NCBI GenBank assembly: GCA_947683625.1
Contig: CANTUR010000793.1
Location: 1,364,001 to 1,428,000, forward strand
DNA: 64,000 nt
Origin: Mallotus nudiflorus
Taxonomy: Eukaryota > Streptophyta > Magnoliopsida > Malpighiales > Euphorbiaceae
Direction of reading: 5' to 3'
A program made the position numbers and the translations under genes. Of this stretch, positions 9,462-22,362 are shown piece after piece. Numbering within the stretch: the stretch's first letter is position 1; each line of letters starts with the position of its first letter. The notes beneath the pieces are model-generated. The model saw only the letters and a program-made list of their open reading frames with translations. It made no database searches and was not told the origin of the DNA.

Positions 9462-12400
9462 TCACAAAAAGTATTTCTTGAGCTTGTCTAGGTTGATGGG
9501 TTCTTTGAACTTGTTTCCCTCCATGTCAGACAAAATGGTAGCGCCTTTCAAAAATAGCTTCTTTACTAGATACGGTCCCTCCCAGTTGGCCTTAAACTTT
9601 CCTCGAGGATTGGTCATGACTAATCTTGTAAGTTTCAACACCAGATCCCCCTCTTGAATCTTGCCTGGCTTGATCTTCTTATTGTAGGCACGAGCTATTC
9701 TTCTTTGATACAGCTAAGAATGATACATAGCCTTCATCCTCTTTTAGTCTACAGTGTTAACTGAGCCAACCGACTTTTGACCCACTGATACTTGGGGAGT
9801 TTAAACTCCAGAAGGACTCTCAATGACCTTATCTCGACCTCTACGGGAAAAAATGCCTCACACCCATAAACTAAGGGGCATGGAGTGACCCCTGTCGAAG
9901 TTCTAGCAGTGGTTCGATACCCCTATAATGCAAATTATAAGTAATCAGCCCAATCTCGATAATTTTCTAGCATCTTAGCCAAGATCTTTTTTACATTCTT
10001 ATTTGCTGCTTCCACCGCCCCATTTGCTTGTGGCCTATATGGAGATGATTTATGGTGCTCAATCTTATAGTTCTTTAGTAGTGTGGCCGTCTATGCTCAA
10101 AACTGAACACCATTGTCTGTGACTACGTGGTGTGGTAGACCATATCTACAAATTATGTTCTTTTCGATGAACCTCGACATCTGCCTCACCCCTACGGTAG
10201 CATAAGCATAAGATTCAGCCTCAACCCACTTAGAGAAGTAGTCGATGGCCATAATGATGTACCGATGGCCATTAGTTGCTTTTGGCCTTACCTCCCCTAT
10301 GATGTCAATTCCCGAGACAGCAAACGGCCAAGGAGAAGTCATTCCTTGAAGCTCCATAGATGGTAGGTGGCTAACATCACCATATGTTTGGCAATTGTGA
10401 CATTTCTTCACAAATCCAACATAATCTACTTCCATGGTGAGCCAGAAGTACCCCTGGCGGGCTATTTTCTTTGCCAAGATAGTCTTATTCATGTGTGGTC
10501 CACACACCCCTTCATGAATTGCTTCCATAAGCTTTTGACCTTCATCCTTGTCGACGCACCTGAGGTGTACCCCAACTGGCATTCTTTTATATAACATCCC
10601 ATCGTGGCTTATGAATTATCGAGACAACATTTGTAGGGATATCCTTTCTTTCTTTTCAGTGTCATCTAGAAACTGCCCAGTTTCTAGATACCTTTGTAAA
10701 CCATAGAACCAAGCTTTCTCAGTGGCATCAACTGGCATTACTCTCACCTCTTCATAACAGAGGACTTGAGACTTTGTGAGAATTAAGGGTCTGGCCTCTG
10801 ATTGTTTCCCACTTTCTCATATGGTGGCCAGTGTGGCTAGGGCGTCGGCTACTTGGTTTCCTTCCCTTGGCAAATAAATGAATTTACACTGTGTGAAGGA
10901 GCATAAGATGGTGGTCAAGTATTCCCAGTACAGCTATAATCTATCTTTTTTTATCTCCCATTCTTTGGTGGCTTGTTTTATAACTAGCATGGAATCCCCA
11001 TAGACAGTGAAATTTTCCGCCCCTGCGCTACGCAATGCTTCTAAGCCAAAGATGCAGGCTTCATATTCTGCTTGGTTATTGGTTGCTTCAAATTCGAGCC
11101 TTTTTGGCATCAGGATCATTTCTCCTTTTGGCGTAACCAAAATTACTCCTATCTCGGCCCCCTTGTTATTGATAGCTCCGTCAAAGTACATTTCCCAATA
11201 TTGTATCTCTATTGCCCCTAAATGCTCATCGGGAAATTCCAGCTTCCACTCTTGGGCATCTCCCATCGGGCTTTGTGCCAAGAAATATGCTACTGCTCTT
11301 CCTTTTACTGTCTTTTTGGCCACATACTCTATATCAAATTCTATGAGCAAAATGAGCCACCTAGCCAATTTTCTTGTAAGAGACGGGGTCTGTTGGAGGT
11401 ACCTGAGGGGATCATGTTTGGAAACTGCTTGCACTTTATAAGACTGGAAGTAGTGTTGGAGGTTCCTCGTTGCCCAAATCACTACCAGACAAGTTTTCTC
11501 TACTAAACTATCAGTAGCTTCATAGGGTAGAAGCTTTTTACTCATGTAATATACAGCATGCTCTGTCTTCCTTTCACCTTCCTGTGCTAGCATCGCCCCT
11601 ATTGCATCCTTTTCAATTGCCAGATACAGGATTAAGACTTTATCTAGTCTCGGTGGTTATAAGACAGGGGGATTCATCAGATAATCCTTGATAGTTTTAA
11701 AAGCCTGTTGACATTTCTCGTTCCACACAACAGGTTGGTCTTTCTTCAGAAGCTTAAAGATAGGGTTGCAAATGGCTGTTAGTTTGGCTATGAATCTGCT
11801 GATATACTGTAAATGCCCAAAATCCCTTGGACCTATTTTTCGTTCTTTGGTGTGGGCATATCCCTGATTGCCCTGATCTTATTTGGATCCATCTCTGTTC
11901 CTTTTTGGCTGACAATGTGTCCCAACAATTTCCCAGATGTGACCCCCAAAAACACACTTTTTTGGGTTCAGGCTGAGACTATACTTTTTTGCTTTAGCCA
12001 GAAACTTGTCTAGTGCTTCAAAATGCCCTTCCCTAGTTGCAGATTTCACCATCATATCATCCACATACACTTTGACCACTTTATGGATCATGTCGTCCAG
12101 TAAGGCAGTCGCCATCCTCTGATAAATGGCCCCCGTATTCTTTAACCTGAAGGGCATCACTTGGTAATAGTATACTCCCCATTCAGTGATGAATGATGTC
12201 TTCAATCTATCCATTACTACCATCATGATCTAATTATATCCCGAAAATCCATCCATAAAAGAGTACATTGCATTAGAAGCCACACTATCAATCCATGTAT
12301 CGATATGTGGTAGGGGGAAGTCATCCTTAGGGCAGGCTTTATTCAAATCTTGGTAGTCCACACACACTCTAACCCTTCCATCCTTCTTAGGAACTGGAAC

Positions 12401-13332
12401 TATATTTGCTAACCACTGAGTGTCCTCTACCATTTCTAAAAACTTTATCTTAAGCTACTTTTCGACTTCTTCCTTAACCAAGAGAGCCCATTCTGGCCTT
12501 AGCCTCCTTTGCTTCTACTTTATTGGCGCTATGTGAGGGTATGTGGGGATTCTGTGTTCTGAGATCTCCTTATCGATTTCGGGCATGTCTTTATAACCCC
12601 AAGCAAATACTTTCTATCTCTTTTTTTTTTAAGATTTCTTCCATTTTTTCTCTCTCGCCATTAGTTAAACCAGAAGCAAGCAATATATTTTTAGGATTAT
12701 CATTTGTGCCTAAATTAAATGATTTGGTTTGCGTGGAATTAATGTTAAACATATGCATGAAATGATCATCACAAACAGAATAACCATTAGGGAACACATC
12801 ACACAAATAAGCAAATTCAGATTTCATTGCATTCACTTTTGAAAAGAAAAGATCATCAATCTCAAATAAAGAAGCAAGAGAAACATCACAGTCATTATAA
12901 AAGGTATCTATGATGGAATTGAGGATATAGGTCTCAAAGTCTAGGTCTTTGTTCTGATCATCAACACCCTTCTGCTCCGAAGTAGCTTCATCCTCTTTAG
13001 ACTCCTCTTCAACCAGCACCAACTCCTCAGTAGGGTCCTTTTCGATAGCAGCTTCCTTGGTTTTGTTCACAAATTCAACAAAAATCTCAAATCCTGGGAT
13101 AACTTCCCTAGCCACCAGGAGAGGTTTCAGAGTCCCACTATATGAATGCCCGGTGCCTTCCTTTATAAAGATTTCCCTCATCATAGCCCGGGTTTCTGTT
13201 AGTACTTCTTCTTTCTGCCGTGCCCCAAATGCTTCTGGATCAAACCCTCCCACCATTCCTAATTCTGAATTTTTGATCAAATGACCTGAACTAGTTCGAA
13301 CCCACCCTGCTGAGCTTGAAGGATCTATAGTG
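9462..13332 (-). pseudogene. Tat-lineage pol: linker, RT, RNase H, second RNase H, integrase
   Basis: Reading leftward: an acidic linker (12591-13280); RT with 'VCVDYQDLNKACPKDDFPLP' then 'YVDDM' at about 12060; retroviral RNase H, then a second archaeal-type RNase H ('YFDGAINNKGAEIG', 'EATNNQAEYEA', 'VYGDSMLVI') within 10934-11593; integrase with HHCC finger ('H...H...CHNC') and catalytic Asp in 'GIDIIG' and 'TDNG' (10097-10597), and Glu in the 'NGAVEAANKN' segment near 10020. The integrase C-terminus ('GPYLVKK', 'LKKYFL') stops at 9462-9464. The dual RNase H is diagnostic of the Tat lineage. Stops at 12227-12229, around 12460-12520, near 11640 and near 10093 disable it. A good 3' splice site (TTTTGCAG at 13340-13333) precedes the linker; Ogre elements splice an intron upstream of RT. 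Gag and protease are absent upstream. Confidence 0.9.
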
Positions 13333-14149
13333 CTGCAAAACAGTTAGTTAGAATAATGCATGATGTGTATGCATGATATGCAAGTTTTTTTTATTTAGAA
13401 ACAAAAAGGCCATACACAAAAAGATATACAAGATCAAAACATGGAACTTAAACATGCAAACTTTCGTCCTTATTTCTCCCATACACGCATTCAATGACGA
13501 GTATCTTGTCCTAGGATTTTTGGCTTGGGTTTTAATTATTAGCGGAGGATAATAAAATCGACGTATAAAAGAAAACTCTCAAAATGATTCAGACAAGTAA
13601 TAGTTCCTTTAAATATAGCCAAGATCCTTAGCACCATAAACTTACATGTTAAGGCCCATTTGAAATGGGTTATGAGTAGGCATGAAAGGGCTTTATTGAC
13701 TAGCTTATTTATAATGGGCTTTTGTCAGACATGAGAGCTCATTTTATTTTGGACTACTTATTGATAGGCCCGAGATTTATTTTAAAGGTCCATTATATGG
13801 CATAATACACATGCATGTGGGAAAATTCCTAAGGATAGTTGCTAAGTCATTCATGGGCTTAAGTCTTAGGTAAAAAGGCTTCGACTCCCACAACGATATA
13901 CATCCATATACGTCTCCCCACTCAAGGGTCAAACAACATGGATTAGTATGTATCGTGAGTGACAATAATCAAATATTCCACCACCAGGTTTGAGTGAAAC
14001 ATAGGTAGCAAAGTACTGACTATTGTCGGGTTTATTAGGGACTGAAGTGCTCATTATGTGCAAAATGTGTAGTGAATGCATAAATGCAGGAAGAAATAAG
14101 AAAATAATTAAAGATGATAAAATGCAAAACACTAGAATCAGTTTCTCTA
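13333..14149 (-). other. 5' untranslated/intron-like region of the Tat element, gag missing
   Basis: About 0.8 kb between primer site and pol. No gag or protease motifs in any frame. The minus-strand polypyrimidine-AG at 13333 suggests that part of this is the remnant of the Ogre-type intron; the rest is leader. Confidence 0.5.
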
Positions 14150-14167
14150 TCCCTAGTGGAGTCGCCA
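14150..14167 (-). promoter_or_regulatory. Primer-binding site of the Tat element
   Basis: Next to the 5' LTR (one spacer base) the minus strand reads TGGCGACTCCACTAGGG. It starts TGG, as expected for pairing with a tRNA 3' CCA end. The likely primer is an arginine-type tRNA as in Ogre elements, but I could not check the tRNA match. Confidence 0.65.
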
Positions 14168-14168
14168 C

Positions 14169-15703
14169 TGTAGGCGGTAGGGTTTAGAGTGCGCCCAAGT
14201 GTTTGGCGACCACGGCACTGTGTGGGCTCAAGGCCCACTAGGAAATATGATATAAGTCATAGGCCTATTCAGAGATGGAGTCGCCACTTGGATAAAAGCC
14301 GGGACACATTGTATAGCAACTGGATCCCACAGAGGTTCCCAGAAGCCGTCATTAGAGATTGGGTTCGAAAACTGGGAATGAGCATTTGAATGCTCACCCA
14401 ACCTTGCAGTTGGCCTCCATTTGTGTTTTGTGTTTTATTACCATTTAATTATTTAATTATTTCCTCATTTACCACACATAATGAAATTGCCTTCGAATAA
14501 TTGCCAGATTTCATAATTAAGTCCGAGTTTGCACATTAGTCCAATTTCATGCCTTTAAGTCCCAACATTTAAAAAAACGCAGTAAATAAAATAAATAATA
14601 ATTTACAACCATACATTCAAAATTAAAAGGGAAAGGGATTAAGGATTACAATGCTTTTTAGGCTAAATAAAAGAATAATATACAGAAAATAAACCAATAA
14701 AATAATATAAAAGCGACAATGTACAAGGGATAACTAGCAAAAGTGATTACTCAATGACAGAAATTATCAAGTAATTCCTGCAAATAACACATGGTTAGCC
14801 CTTCCTTTCACAAAAAATGAAGTCACATGTAACAATACTTACAAGGAGACTCTATATATATAAAAAAGGGGGTTTTTGCATTACGGACTAAAGAAACCAT
14901 TCAATAGTCAAGATAATCACCATCATGCATCATACAGACATATTTAAGGTCAAAAGGGTACATATTAAAGCAAACATCATAGCAAGTAAACAAATAAAAA
15001 ATGAAGTAGGAAGCGGGTTAACCCTATCAATGAGGCGGTTACCTCATTGATGAGGCGACGCCTCATCAACAGGGGCTTTTACAATTCCGAGGTAAAAAAG
15101 GTGACACACACACAAAAGATAGACTCCTTAAAGGCATGTCAATGGGGCGATCGCCTCATTGAGATGAGGTGACGCCTCTATGAAGAGGCATCACCTAATC
15201 ACCAAGCCAGCTCTGACTCCCAAGACATACAGACTTCTACTCTAAGTAACCAAAATATGCATATACACACTCTACACTCATCATACTATGACTACATGCA
15301 AAAGTATTCAAAGATCCATCAATAAAATGAGATATCAAGCATGGCACACTAGAGATAAACCTAAAATGTACTAATGGCTCAGTTACACATAAGTAAGAAC
15401 ACACAAAATGATGAACATGTCAAGTTTAAGTGCAGATTTTATACCAAAATGAGAGGCCCTCCGAGCTGTTTTGATTGAGATCCTTGCTAGGATGTGGTAT
15501 CGATTTTGGGCCGAATTTTGATAGTTAGGCTCGATTTTGGGTTTTTTAGGCTTTGGTTTTCAAGTCCACTTTCCACTAGAGATTCAGGCTTCATTCTCAT
15601 GTCCAAGTTTCACATTCTCATCATTGGGCTTGACAACGGGCCGGTCAAACCGAGCGCCCCTAATTCGTCCCCTAACACAGGCCGACCGAATCTGGTGTCT
15701 ACA
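14169..15703 (-). repeat. 5' LTR of the Tat element
   Basis: 1535 bp, TGTAGG...TCTACA on the plus strand, flanked on the right by the ACTAT duplication. It lacks about 465 bp present in the other LTR: the sequence jumps from GGATGTGGTATC to GATTTTGGGCCGAATTTTG. It also has a much shorter TA tract. The ORFs in it are not genes. Confidence 0.93.
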
Positions 15704-15708
15704 ACTAT

Positions 15709-16512
15709 ACTTCTATATATTAATAAATATTTTAGCCTAAAATGTTTTTTTATAGTGAAACAAAGTTATAGATGTTTTATCTAAGAGAGAATGGACTTTA
15801 TAAGAAAAGACAATCTCTTATGCTTTGATATACGTAAATTACCACTATGGTTATAAAGGATATTTGATAATTATAAGGATCATAAAAAAGGTTCAACTTA
15901 TTATTTAGGCTGTAATAATAGATCTTGCAATTAAACCCCGTTACTCATATTTATAAGGATACTAAGATAAAAAGACATAATAGTGACTGAACAAATAAGG
16001 ACCTACAAGTAAGGATTATGCAAGTCATTCATTTTTTTTTTATCTTTGCATTAGTAGTCAATTAACATATGATAGTTTTGATGTCATGTTGGATTTAGAG
16101 AGGAAAGAAATAATAAAAAGAGTTCTTTCAACATAAACAAAAAATTTTAGAACTTAAAATACAAAAAAAAAAAAAAGATTTCTTCCTTTTTTCTTCTTTA
16201 TTTTTAATACATAATTGTCCTTTCCAATACTCTTTTCACATACCTTCATCTACACAATCTATTCCTAGGCAAAATCTACTCTCTCTTAAACAATCACCAA
16301 CAGATATGTCAACTGCTTACATATATAGATATATATACACACACACACACAAAATAAAGGCTATCTTTACATGCTTTTGACTATTGGATAATAAATCAAT
16401 TAATTATAATTTCATAAACATAAATCTAGAGTTTTTAGAAACTTTTTCACAATATCAAGACATCTCAAAAATAAACAATCAAAAATATAAATACTCTAGA
16501 ATTCTTAATGAT
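15709..16512. other. AT-rich DNA without recognisable gene
   Basis: No protein motif in six frames. 16080-16200 resembles 18590-18700 (both have AGAGGA..., TTTCAACAT, AAAAAATTTTA... in the same order), suggesting an old diverged repeat. A (CA)n tract is at about 16337-16350. Confidence 0.4.
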
Positions 16513-16528
16513 AGTAAAAGTATAACAT

Positions 16529-17261
16529 ATTAGGGAGAGTCAACTCCTTTTTTTTTTATCTTTCCTTCTCATTTGTCTTCTACTACAAGAAACTTCTTCT
16601 CTATGTTAATTAAATTTGGGTGATTTTTGGCCGAATTTTGGCTAGAAATTAGCCAAATACTTACTTATATATATGGTATTGTTCATATTATTAGTAGATT
16701 TGTAGTTTTATATGTTTTTTTCTTTTTTTTTTCTTTTGTTGTCCTTAGTTTTTGGGACTTATTTTGGGTTTTGTCCCTTTTATCCTTGGAATGAATATAT
16801 AGATTCATTTTGAATTTTGTTTACCATCTCTATTATGATGATATGCTATATTCATTGATATGGTGTTTAGAGTATATAAGATTTCTTGTTGTCTTATCTC
16901 CAAGATGCAAGGTAGATCTAAGAGTGTTTGAATAGCTTTTATTAGCTATTTGATGATTTTTTTCCTCCTCTCTCTTTAACTAAGAACCGTCCTTGTATGT
17001 TTTAGTCTACCTTCCTTAGATTTGTACATCAACAAATGTGATTATTTGATTCAAAATTTGGCTTGAAATTTTTAAAGATTTAAGCAACAAGAAAGGAAAG
17101 AAGATGAAGACTCATTGTATTTCTTTTGTCTTGCTTGTTTTGTTAGGGTTTCTTAAGAATTTTAGGCTAGTTTGAGTTTTCATTTGGGTTTAGTCCAATG
17201 GACTTCAGATCTCATGTATTCTTCTTTATTTTTAATGAAATTACTTTTAGCCAAAAAAAAA
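16529..17261 (+). mobile_element. 5'-truncated LINE-like retroposon (3' end only)
   Basis: A T-rich, plant-L1-like 3' untranslated sequence ('TTTTTGGGACTTATTTTGGG', 'TTAATGAAATTACTTTTAGCC') ends in a ten-base poly(A) at 17253-17262. It is bracketed by imperfect direct repeats, AGTAAAAGTATAACAT at 16513-16528 and AGTAAAAATATCACAT at 17262-17277 (14 of 16 match), which look like an old target-site duplication. No coding part remains. Family assignment is tentative. Confidence 0.45.
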
Positions 17262-17277
17262 AGTAAAAATATCACAT

Positions 17278-17545
17278 TATGGCACTTCTCAACACTTTTA
17301 TTGAAAATCAATCCATTTCAGTAGCTTCTTCTTTAACAAAATCATCAACTTCACAATCTTTAAATCTCATCTTCATCAAACTTCACTTTTCCAGTGTTTC
17401 TCACCATAAAGCATCTCTAATTCTTCTTTTAATAATTTCATTTTTTGGTGGCCCCTCTTTAGTAAAACACCCATTAATTATTTTCTTTTGATGGTCTTTT
17501 ATCAACAAAATTACTTAATAATAAATTTCTTCCTTGAAACTTTAA
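17278..17545. other. No gene seen
   Basis: Short Ser-rich ORF at 17279-17491 has no recognisable domain and AT-rich composition; treated as chance. Confidence 0.4.
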
Positions 17546-18037
17546 GGTTTTGTTTACTTAGAGAAACTACTATACTTTTCTAGAAATTTTTTCAAAATGA
17601 AAATAGAGAATAGAACTTTTTGTTTACTTTGGGTATTTTCACAAAAATCTCACTTGAAAACTGTTTTCACCATTTTCACAATTTTAAAATAAAAGTGTAA
17701 AACAAGTTTTTATTGTTTTTAAAAATTTTCCTCACTAAAATTATGAAGTCAAAACACAGAGTTTTCATTTGAAAACACGTTGTTTTTATTACAACGTCTT
17801 TTCCAATTTTTTATTCATTATTTATTACTTTGTTATAGTATTAGAAGATAAAACAAACTCTTACTTTTTAAACCCTAAATTATCTTTATAATTTGGTATG
17901 TATCTTCTTGCCCTATCTTCTGTAAACACAATTTCTATTTTCAAAAAATGGAAAATAGTTTTCAATTTCTAATAGGTAAAGATGTTTTACAAATTTTCTA
18001 TGAAAATGAAAAAAAAAATTTATAACTAAACACACCC
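17546..18037. mobile_element. MITE, PIF/Harbinger-like, 492 bp
   Basis: Termini GGTTTTGTTTACTTA and TAACTAAACACACCC form imperfect inverted repeats (17 of 22 bases including flanks) and are bordered by TAA at 17543-17545 and 18038-18040. A 3-bp TWA duplication and no coding capacity fit a Tourist/Harbinger-type MITE. Age is considerable, given the TIR divergence. Confidence 0.6.
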
Positions 18038-18040
18038 TAA

Positions 18041-18905
18041 AAGTTTTTCAACCAACTTTCTTTCCTTTTTGTTCTAACATCATTTCATTTGTTTTTTTTC
18101 ATTCATTTGTAGTTTTGAGACATATCATTCTTTTGATTAAATATAATTCATCAACTTAAGAAAATCATTGCATATTCTCAAGAAAAAACATAACACAACA
18201 AAACTTATTGAACACAACCAAACTCAAATAACATAACAAATTTAATCATAATGAACTTCATCTTAAATAACTTAAATCAACTTTTTATAAACACAAGTAT
18301 AGCAACTAAAAAAATTATTCTCTCCAAAAACATAAGTTCTATACACAAATTTCATTAAAAATTTTAAATAACATCAAACTCACTTAAAATATGGAAAACA
18401 AGCATAAAATTTATTTTCAATAAAAGAAAATGAAAACACTATTTCAACACAAATAAATTATCATATCTCAAAATTGATTTTACAAATAAGTTCTCATCAA
18501 ATATAAAAAATTAAATTTCAATAAAAAAAACACACACACACACACTAAAGGCTTTTTAAGACCATTAATGCTCTAATCACTAGCTAAATATGGAGAGGAG
18601 ATAAAGAACTAAAAAAAGACTTGTTTCAACATGAATAAAAAATTTTAAAATTTGAAATATAAAATATGAATTTTCTTCAATTTGTTCTTTTTTATTTTGT
18701 TAATGGCACTTTTTGTTGTTATTTAAGAATTCTAAAATATTCATACTTGCATTTCTTTTTTGTTTGTAATGGTTTAATATTCTTGGTCAAGGAGAGTTCT
18801 AAACTTTCGTTAATATTTAGAGAAGAGGGTCTATTAAAAAATAGTTAATAACACATAAAAGAAAACTCTAAAGCAACCTTATATCTTGTAAATTTATGAG
18901 TGTGT
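18041..18905. other. AT-rich DNA, no gene seen
   Basis: Low-complexity A/T sequence with a (CA)n tract at about 18531-18545. 18530-18760 is a diverged copy of 16080-16350. It runs directly into the Copia element and continues on its far side at 32161. Confidence 0.4.
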
Positions 18906-18910
18906 GAATA

Positions 18911-20390
18911 TGTCGACCTTATAAATAATCAATCTTAATTTTTCATCTTAACAAATTTAATTTTGAGCATTTAACTTTTTTTAAGTGTGTATAAGTTAGG
19001 ACTCTATTGGAAGTTAAAATGAAGTATAAATATATTAGTATGATTTGACTTTTAAGATTTAAGGAGGATTTTGAAATCTTCTTCAAATTTGAAGTAGACA
19101 TCTTGAGATTTCTTAATTGGGCTTAATTGTCAAAATCTGAGTTCATTTGGGTATGCAAATATTGAGTCGAAATAAATATATGCAGCTGCCATTTCATATT
19201 GCATAGCTCTTAGTATTTTAGATATATCTTGAGTTACAAAAGTCTAATTGAGGTGATTAAAAATGATATGGAAAGATGAGTCAAATATCTATAACTTTTA
19301 TAAAGAAATTTAGGCAAATTCAAACTTCTCCAATATAAAATCATGGTTTCCACTTGTGTACAGTTGTCTAATAGTAGTCTATATTTTAGATTGCATAGCT
19401 CTTAGTATTTTGGACATATCCTAAGCTAAAAAAGTTTAATTAAGGTCATTCAAAATGATATGGAAATTTAAGTCAAATATATACAACTTTTATGAAGAAA
19501 GTGTGGGCAAATTAGAACGCATCCAATAGAAAATCATGGCTTCAACTAGTACATAGTTGTCTGACAGTAGTCTACATTTTAGATTATATAACTCTTAGTA
19601 TTTTGGACATATCTTGAGCTACATAAGTCCAATTGAGGTGATTCAAAATGATATAGAAAGATCAATTAGATATCTATAACTTTTATGATAAAAGTGTGGG
19701 CAAATTATAACATCTTTAGTAGTCAATCACGGTTTCAATTTGTACACAGTAGTCTGACATCATTACTTTTAATAATTCAAAATTATAAATGTTGGATTCA
19801 AAATATAGATGTTGGACACATTATTTGCACTTAAAACAGGTATATTTTTTATTTTTTATCTATATAAACACCTCTAGAGTTGAATGGAAGTTAAGACATT
19901 TTTGCTTATTATCATTTTCTATCTTAACATTCATTAAAGCTCTCAAATTCTCAAATATTTACTCTTTGTTTATAACTCTTGCGAGAGTTGGTTGTGTGTT
20001 AGAAATAGGATTTCTCTTCATCTTAAATCTTGGGATAGATTAGCAGGAAAGTGAAATTTAATTCTAAAGGAATTCATTTAAATGTTATCCATTAAAACAA
20101 TTGGGACTTGGTTTCTTGAGTGAGCCTTGAAAACTTATATTGTAAGGTTATAAGAGTGAGCCATAAACTCTTGTGTAATCTCAATCTTATGAATAAGATT
20201 GTAATTGATTCAAAATCCTAACTTGGGGATAAGTTAGGTAGAGACGTAGGATTTTTGTTGAATTAGAACTCCTTAAATCATTATGTTCTTCATTATTCCT
20301 TCTTAACATTCTTTCAATTCGTGCAAAGAATTTTTTTAATTTTAATTTTTATTTAATAGCCCTATTCACCCCTTCTTTAGGGCTTTTTCA
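18911..20390 (+). repeat. 5' LTR of Copia element
   Basis: 1480 bp, starts TGTCGACC (the other copy starts TGTTAACC) and ends GGCTTTTTCA. Alternates with the right LTR over its whole length with visible substitutions and small indels, so the insertion is not recent. It contains three diverged internal repeats around 'TAGTCTACATTTTAGATT...CATAGCTCTTAGTATTTTGG' at about 19200, 19390 and 19580. Confidence 0.93.
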
Positions 20391-20392
20391 TT

Positions 20393-20405
20393 TAGTATTA
20401 GAGCT
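20393..20405 (+). promoter_or_regulatory. Primer-binding site, Met-tRNA type
   Basis: TAGTATTAGAGC, two transitions away from the canonical TGGTATCAGAGC complementary to plant initiator tRNA-Met, two bases after the LTR end. Confidence 0.8.
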
Positions 20406-20461
20406 TGAATTATAGAAACTTCATTGCTAGAATATAAGATCATGGGGAGTGAATCATAAAA

Positions 20462-22362
20462 TATTTCTTCACTTAGGCCATTCTTCGATGGTAGTGACTA
20501 TCCTCATTGGAAGTTCAAAAGGGAGCTATACCTTGATTGTGATTCCATCAAACTTTGGGATATTGCCTTAAAAATTTCGGAACCACCTACAACTACCATT
20601 GATAGTGTGGTAACTACTTTAGCAAGGAGTCAATGGAACAATGAGCAAAAGAAAGCAAATCATAAAATAAGAAGGTGATGATCACTCTAGTCTTTTTTGT
20701 GACAAAGGAAGAAGGAAGCAAACTTCAATATTGCATGTCAGCCAAGGAAATATGGGAGACCTTGGAAAATCATTATGAAGGCAACGTGCAAGTTAGAAGT
20801 AAAAAGGTTCAACTTCAAATGTATGAATATGAACTTTTCAAGATAAAGCCTCATGAGTCAATCACAAAGATAATAAATTGACTCAATGCTCTTATCACGA
20901 CCCTCAAGAAACTTGGAAAGCATTTCTCCAAGGAAGAAGTAAACAACAAGATTCTGAGAATCCTACCTAAGAAGGATTGGGAATCTCAAGTAACTTCAAT
21001 TGAGGAAGCTCAAGACCTCTCAACTCTCTCTACCAACATGCTTATCGAAAAGCTCTTAACACATAAGCTAACAATTAAGCAAAGAGGTGAAGAGCAAAAA
21101 AGAAAAGGAAGAGGAGAAGAAGAGCATTGCCTTGAAAGCTTCACAAAATGATAGTGAATAAGAAAATGTTAAAGGTTCTAGTAATGAAGATGATGCAATT
21201 TCCATGCTCACTAGAAACTTCAAGAAGTTCTTAAAAAAGAAATATTCATCAAGAACAAGAGAATTTAATAAAAAGTATAAAGGAGAAGGTAAAAATAAAA
21301 CCAAAGATGTTACTTTCTATGAATGCAAGAAATCAGGTCACATCCGAAGTGAGTGTCCTAAACTCAAAAACAAGAGAGAAAAGGAGGGCTTATAAGGCAA
21401 CTTGGGATGACTCCTTCGAATCAAAAATGGAAGAGGAACAACAAAAAGTAGCCAACCTTTATTTTGTGGCTCTTAAAAGTGAAAAAGAGGTACCATTTAT
21501 ATCTAACTCTTCAGGTGATAATGATTATTATGATGATGAATATGATGACGTTGATGATATTGAAAGCTCTATAGCAAGGAAACTCTTACTTAAATGCAAA
21601 AACTTATTATTTAAGAAGAAGCATTATAAGCATGCATTATCTAGCCTAACCAAAGAATTTAAAAAATTGAAAAATGAATTTTCTAATCTTGTTAAATAAA
21701 ATGATAAATTGTCTAATGATTTGAAAACTTCAAATTCCTTGGAAGCTCAACTTAAGAAAGCAACTTAAGAAAGTAAATGATGAAAATTAAAAGCTTTCTA
21801 AGGAAGTCTTAAATTTGAAAATTTTAATTAAGAAACTCATAAAGGGAAAAGAATCTTTGAATAATATTCTTGACTCTCAAAAATTCCACAGAGATATACA
21901 TGGAATTGGATATATGAATGGAATAGCTTCATCATTATCATCACATATTAATTTTCTTAAAGCCTCAAATAATTTTGGTCCTTCTACCTCAAAATAAAAT
22001 GAGACTCAAGCTTTCAAAGCTAAAAGATCTCATATGTCAAACACTCAAGGAAAGTCTTATAAGACTTAACCTTATATGACACAAAGAGGTAAGCATCATA
22101 CTAGGAAAACACAACCTAAACCTGCTTACAAATACATTAGACACAATACTCATAAGCATGTTGCATAATATAATGCACCTAGACATATTGCACAAACCTA
22201 TCAAAATACACATTATCATTGTCAATGCATGTCTCACACTGTGACTCAAAATAATTTAGGAGACACACACCACAACATCAATAAAGGCATGCTTCACACA
22301 TTAGGAATGCATATCCTCCTAAGAAAATTAAGTTTGAAAATGTTGAATGCTCATATTGCATG
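20462..22362 (+). pseudogene. Copia Gag (UBN2 domain, zinc knuckles), decayed
   Basis: 'RPFFDGSDYPHWKFK' at about 20480, then 'KEIWETLENHYEGN', 'RSKKVQLQMYEYELFKIKPHESI', 'ILRILPKKDWESQV' and 'STNMLIEKLLTHKL' identify a UBN2-type Copia Gag. A zinc knuckle at about 21316-21355 has only the last three ligands: the first Cys is replaced (FYEC instead of CYEC). A long Lys/Glu/Asp-rich region follows. A second knuckle is cut after 'ECSYCM' at 22362 by the nested insertion and resumes at 26086. Stops at about 20675, 20880 and 21150, plus frame changes, disable it. Confidence 0.85.

Larger units (their letters stand above)
1809..15703 (-). mobile_element. Ty3/gypsy retrotransposon, Tat lineage (Ogre-like), 13.9 kb, non-autonomous
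   Basis: Two long LTRs (1809-3872 and 14169-15703) begin TGTAG and end CTACA (CTATA in the left copy). They are flanked by a perfect 5-bp duplication ACTAT at 1804-1808 and 15704-15708. Pol reads on the minus strand, so the right LTR is the 5' LTR. The primer site abuts the right LTR and the polypurine tract abuts the left one. A second, archaeal-type RNase H after the retroviral one places it in the Tat lineage. Gag and protease are missing between the primer site and the pre-RT linker, so it depends on helpers or is dead. Two antisense genes lie between integrase and the 3' LTR. Internal order on minus: leader, intron-like 3' splice site, RT-RH-aRH-INT, antisense cargo, tandem-repeat 3' UTR. 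Confidence 0.93.

Noticed and set aside
11007..11506. Plus-strand ORFs opposite the RNase H region
   Set aside because: Shadows of the minus-strand pol frame, which has clear domain motifs.
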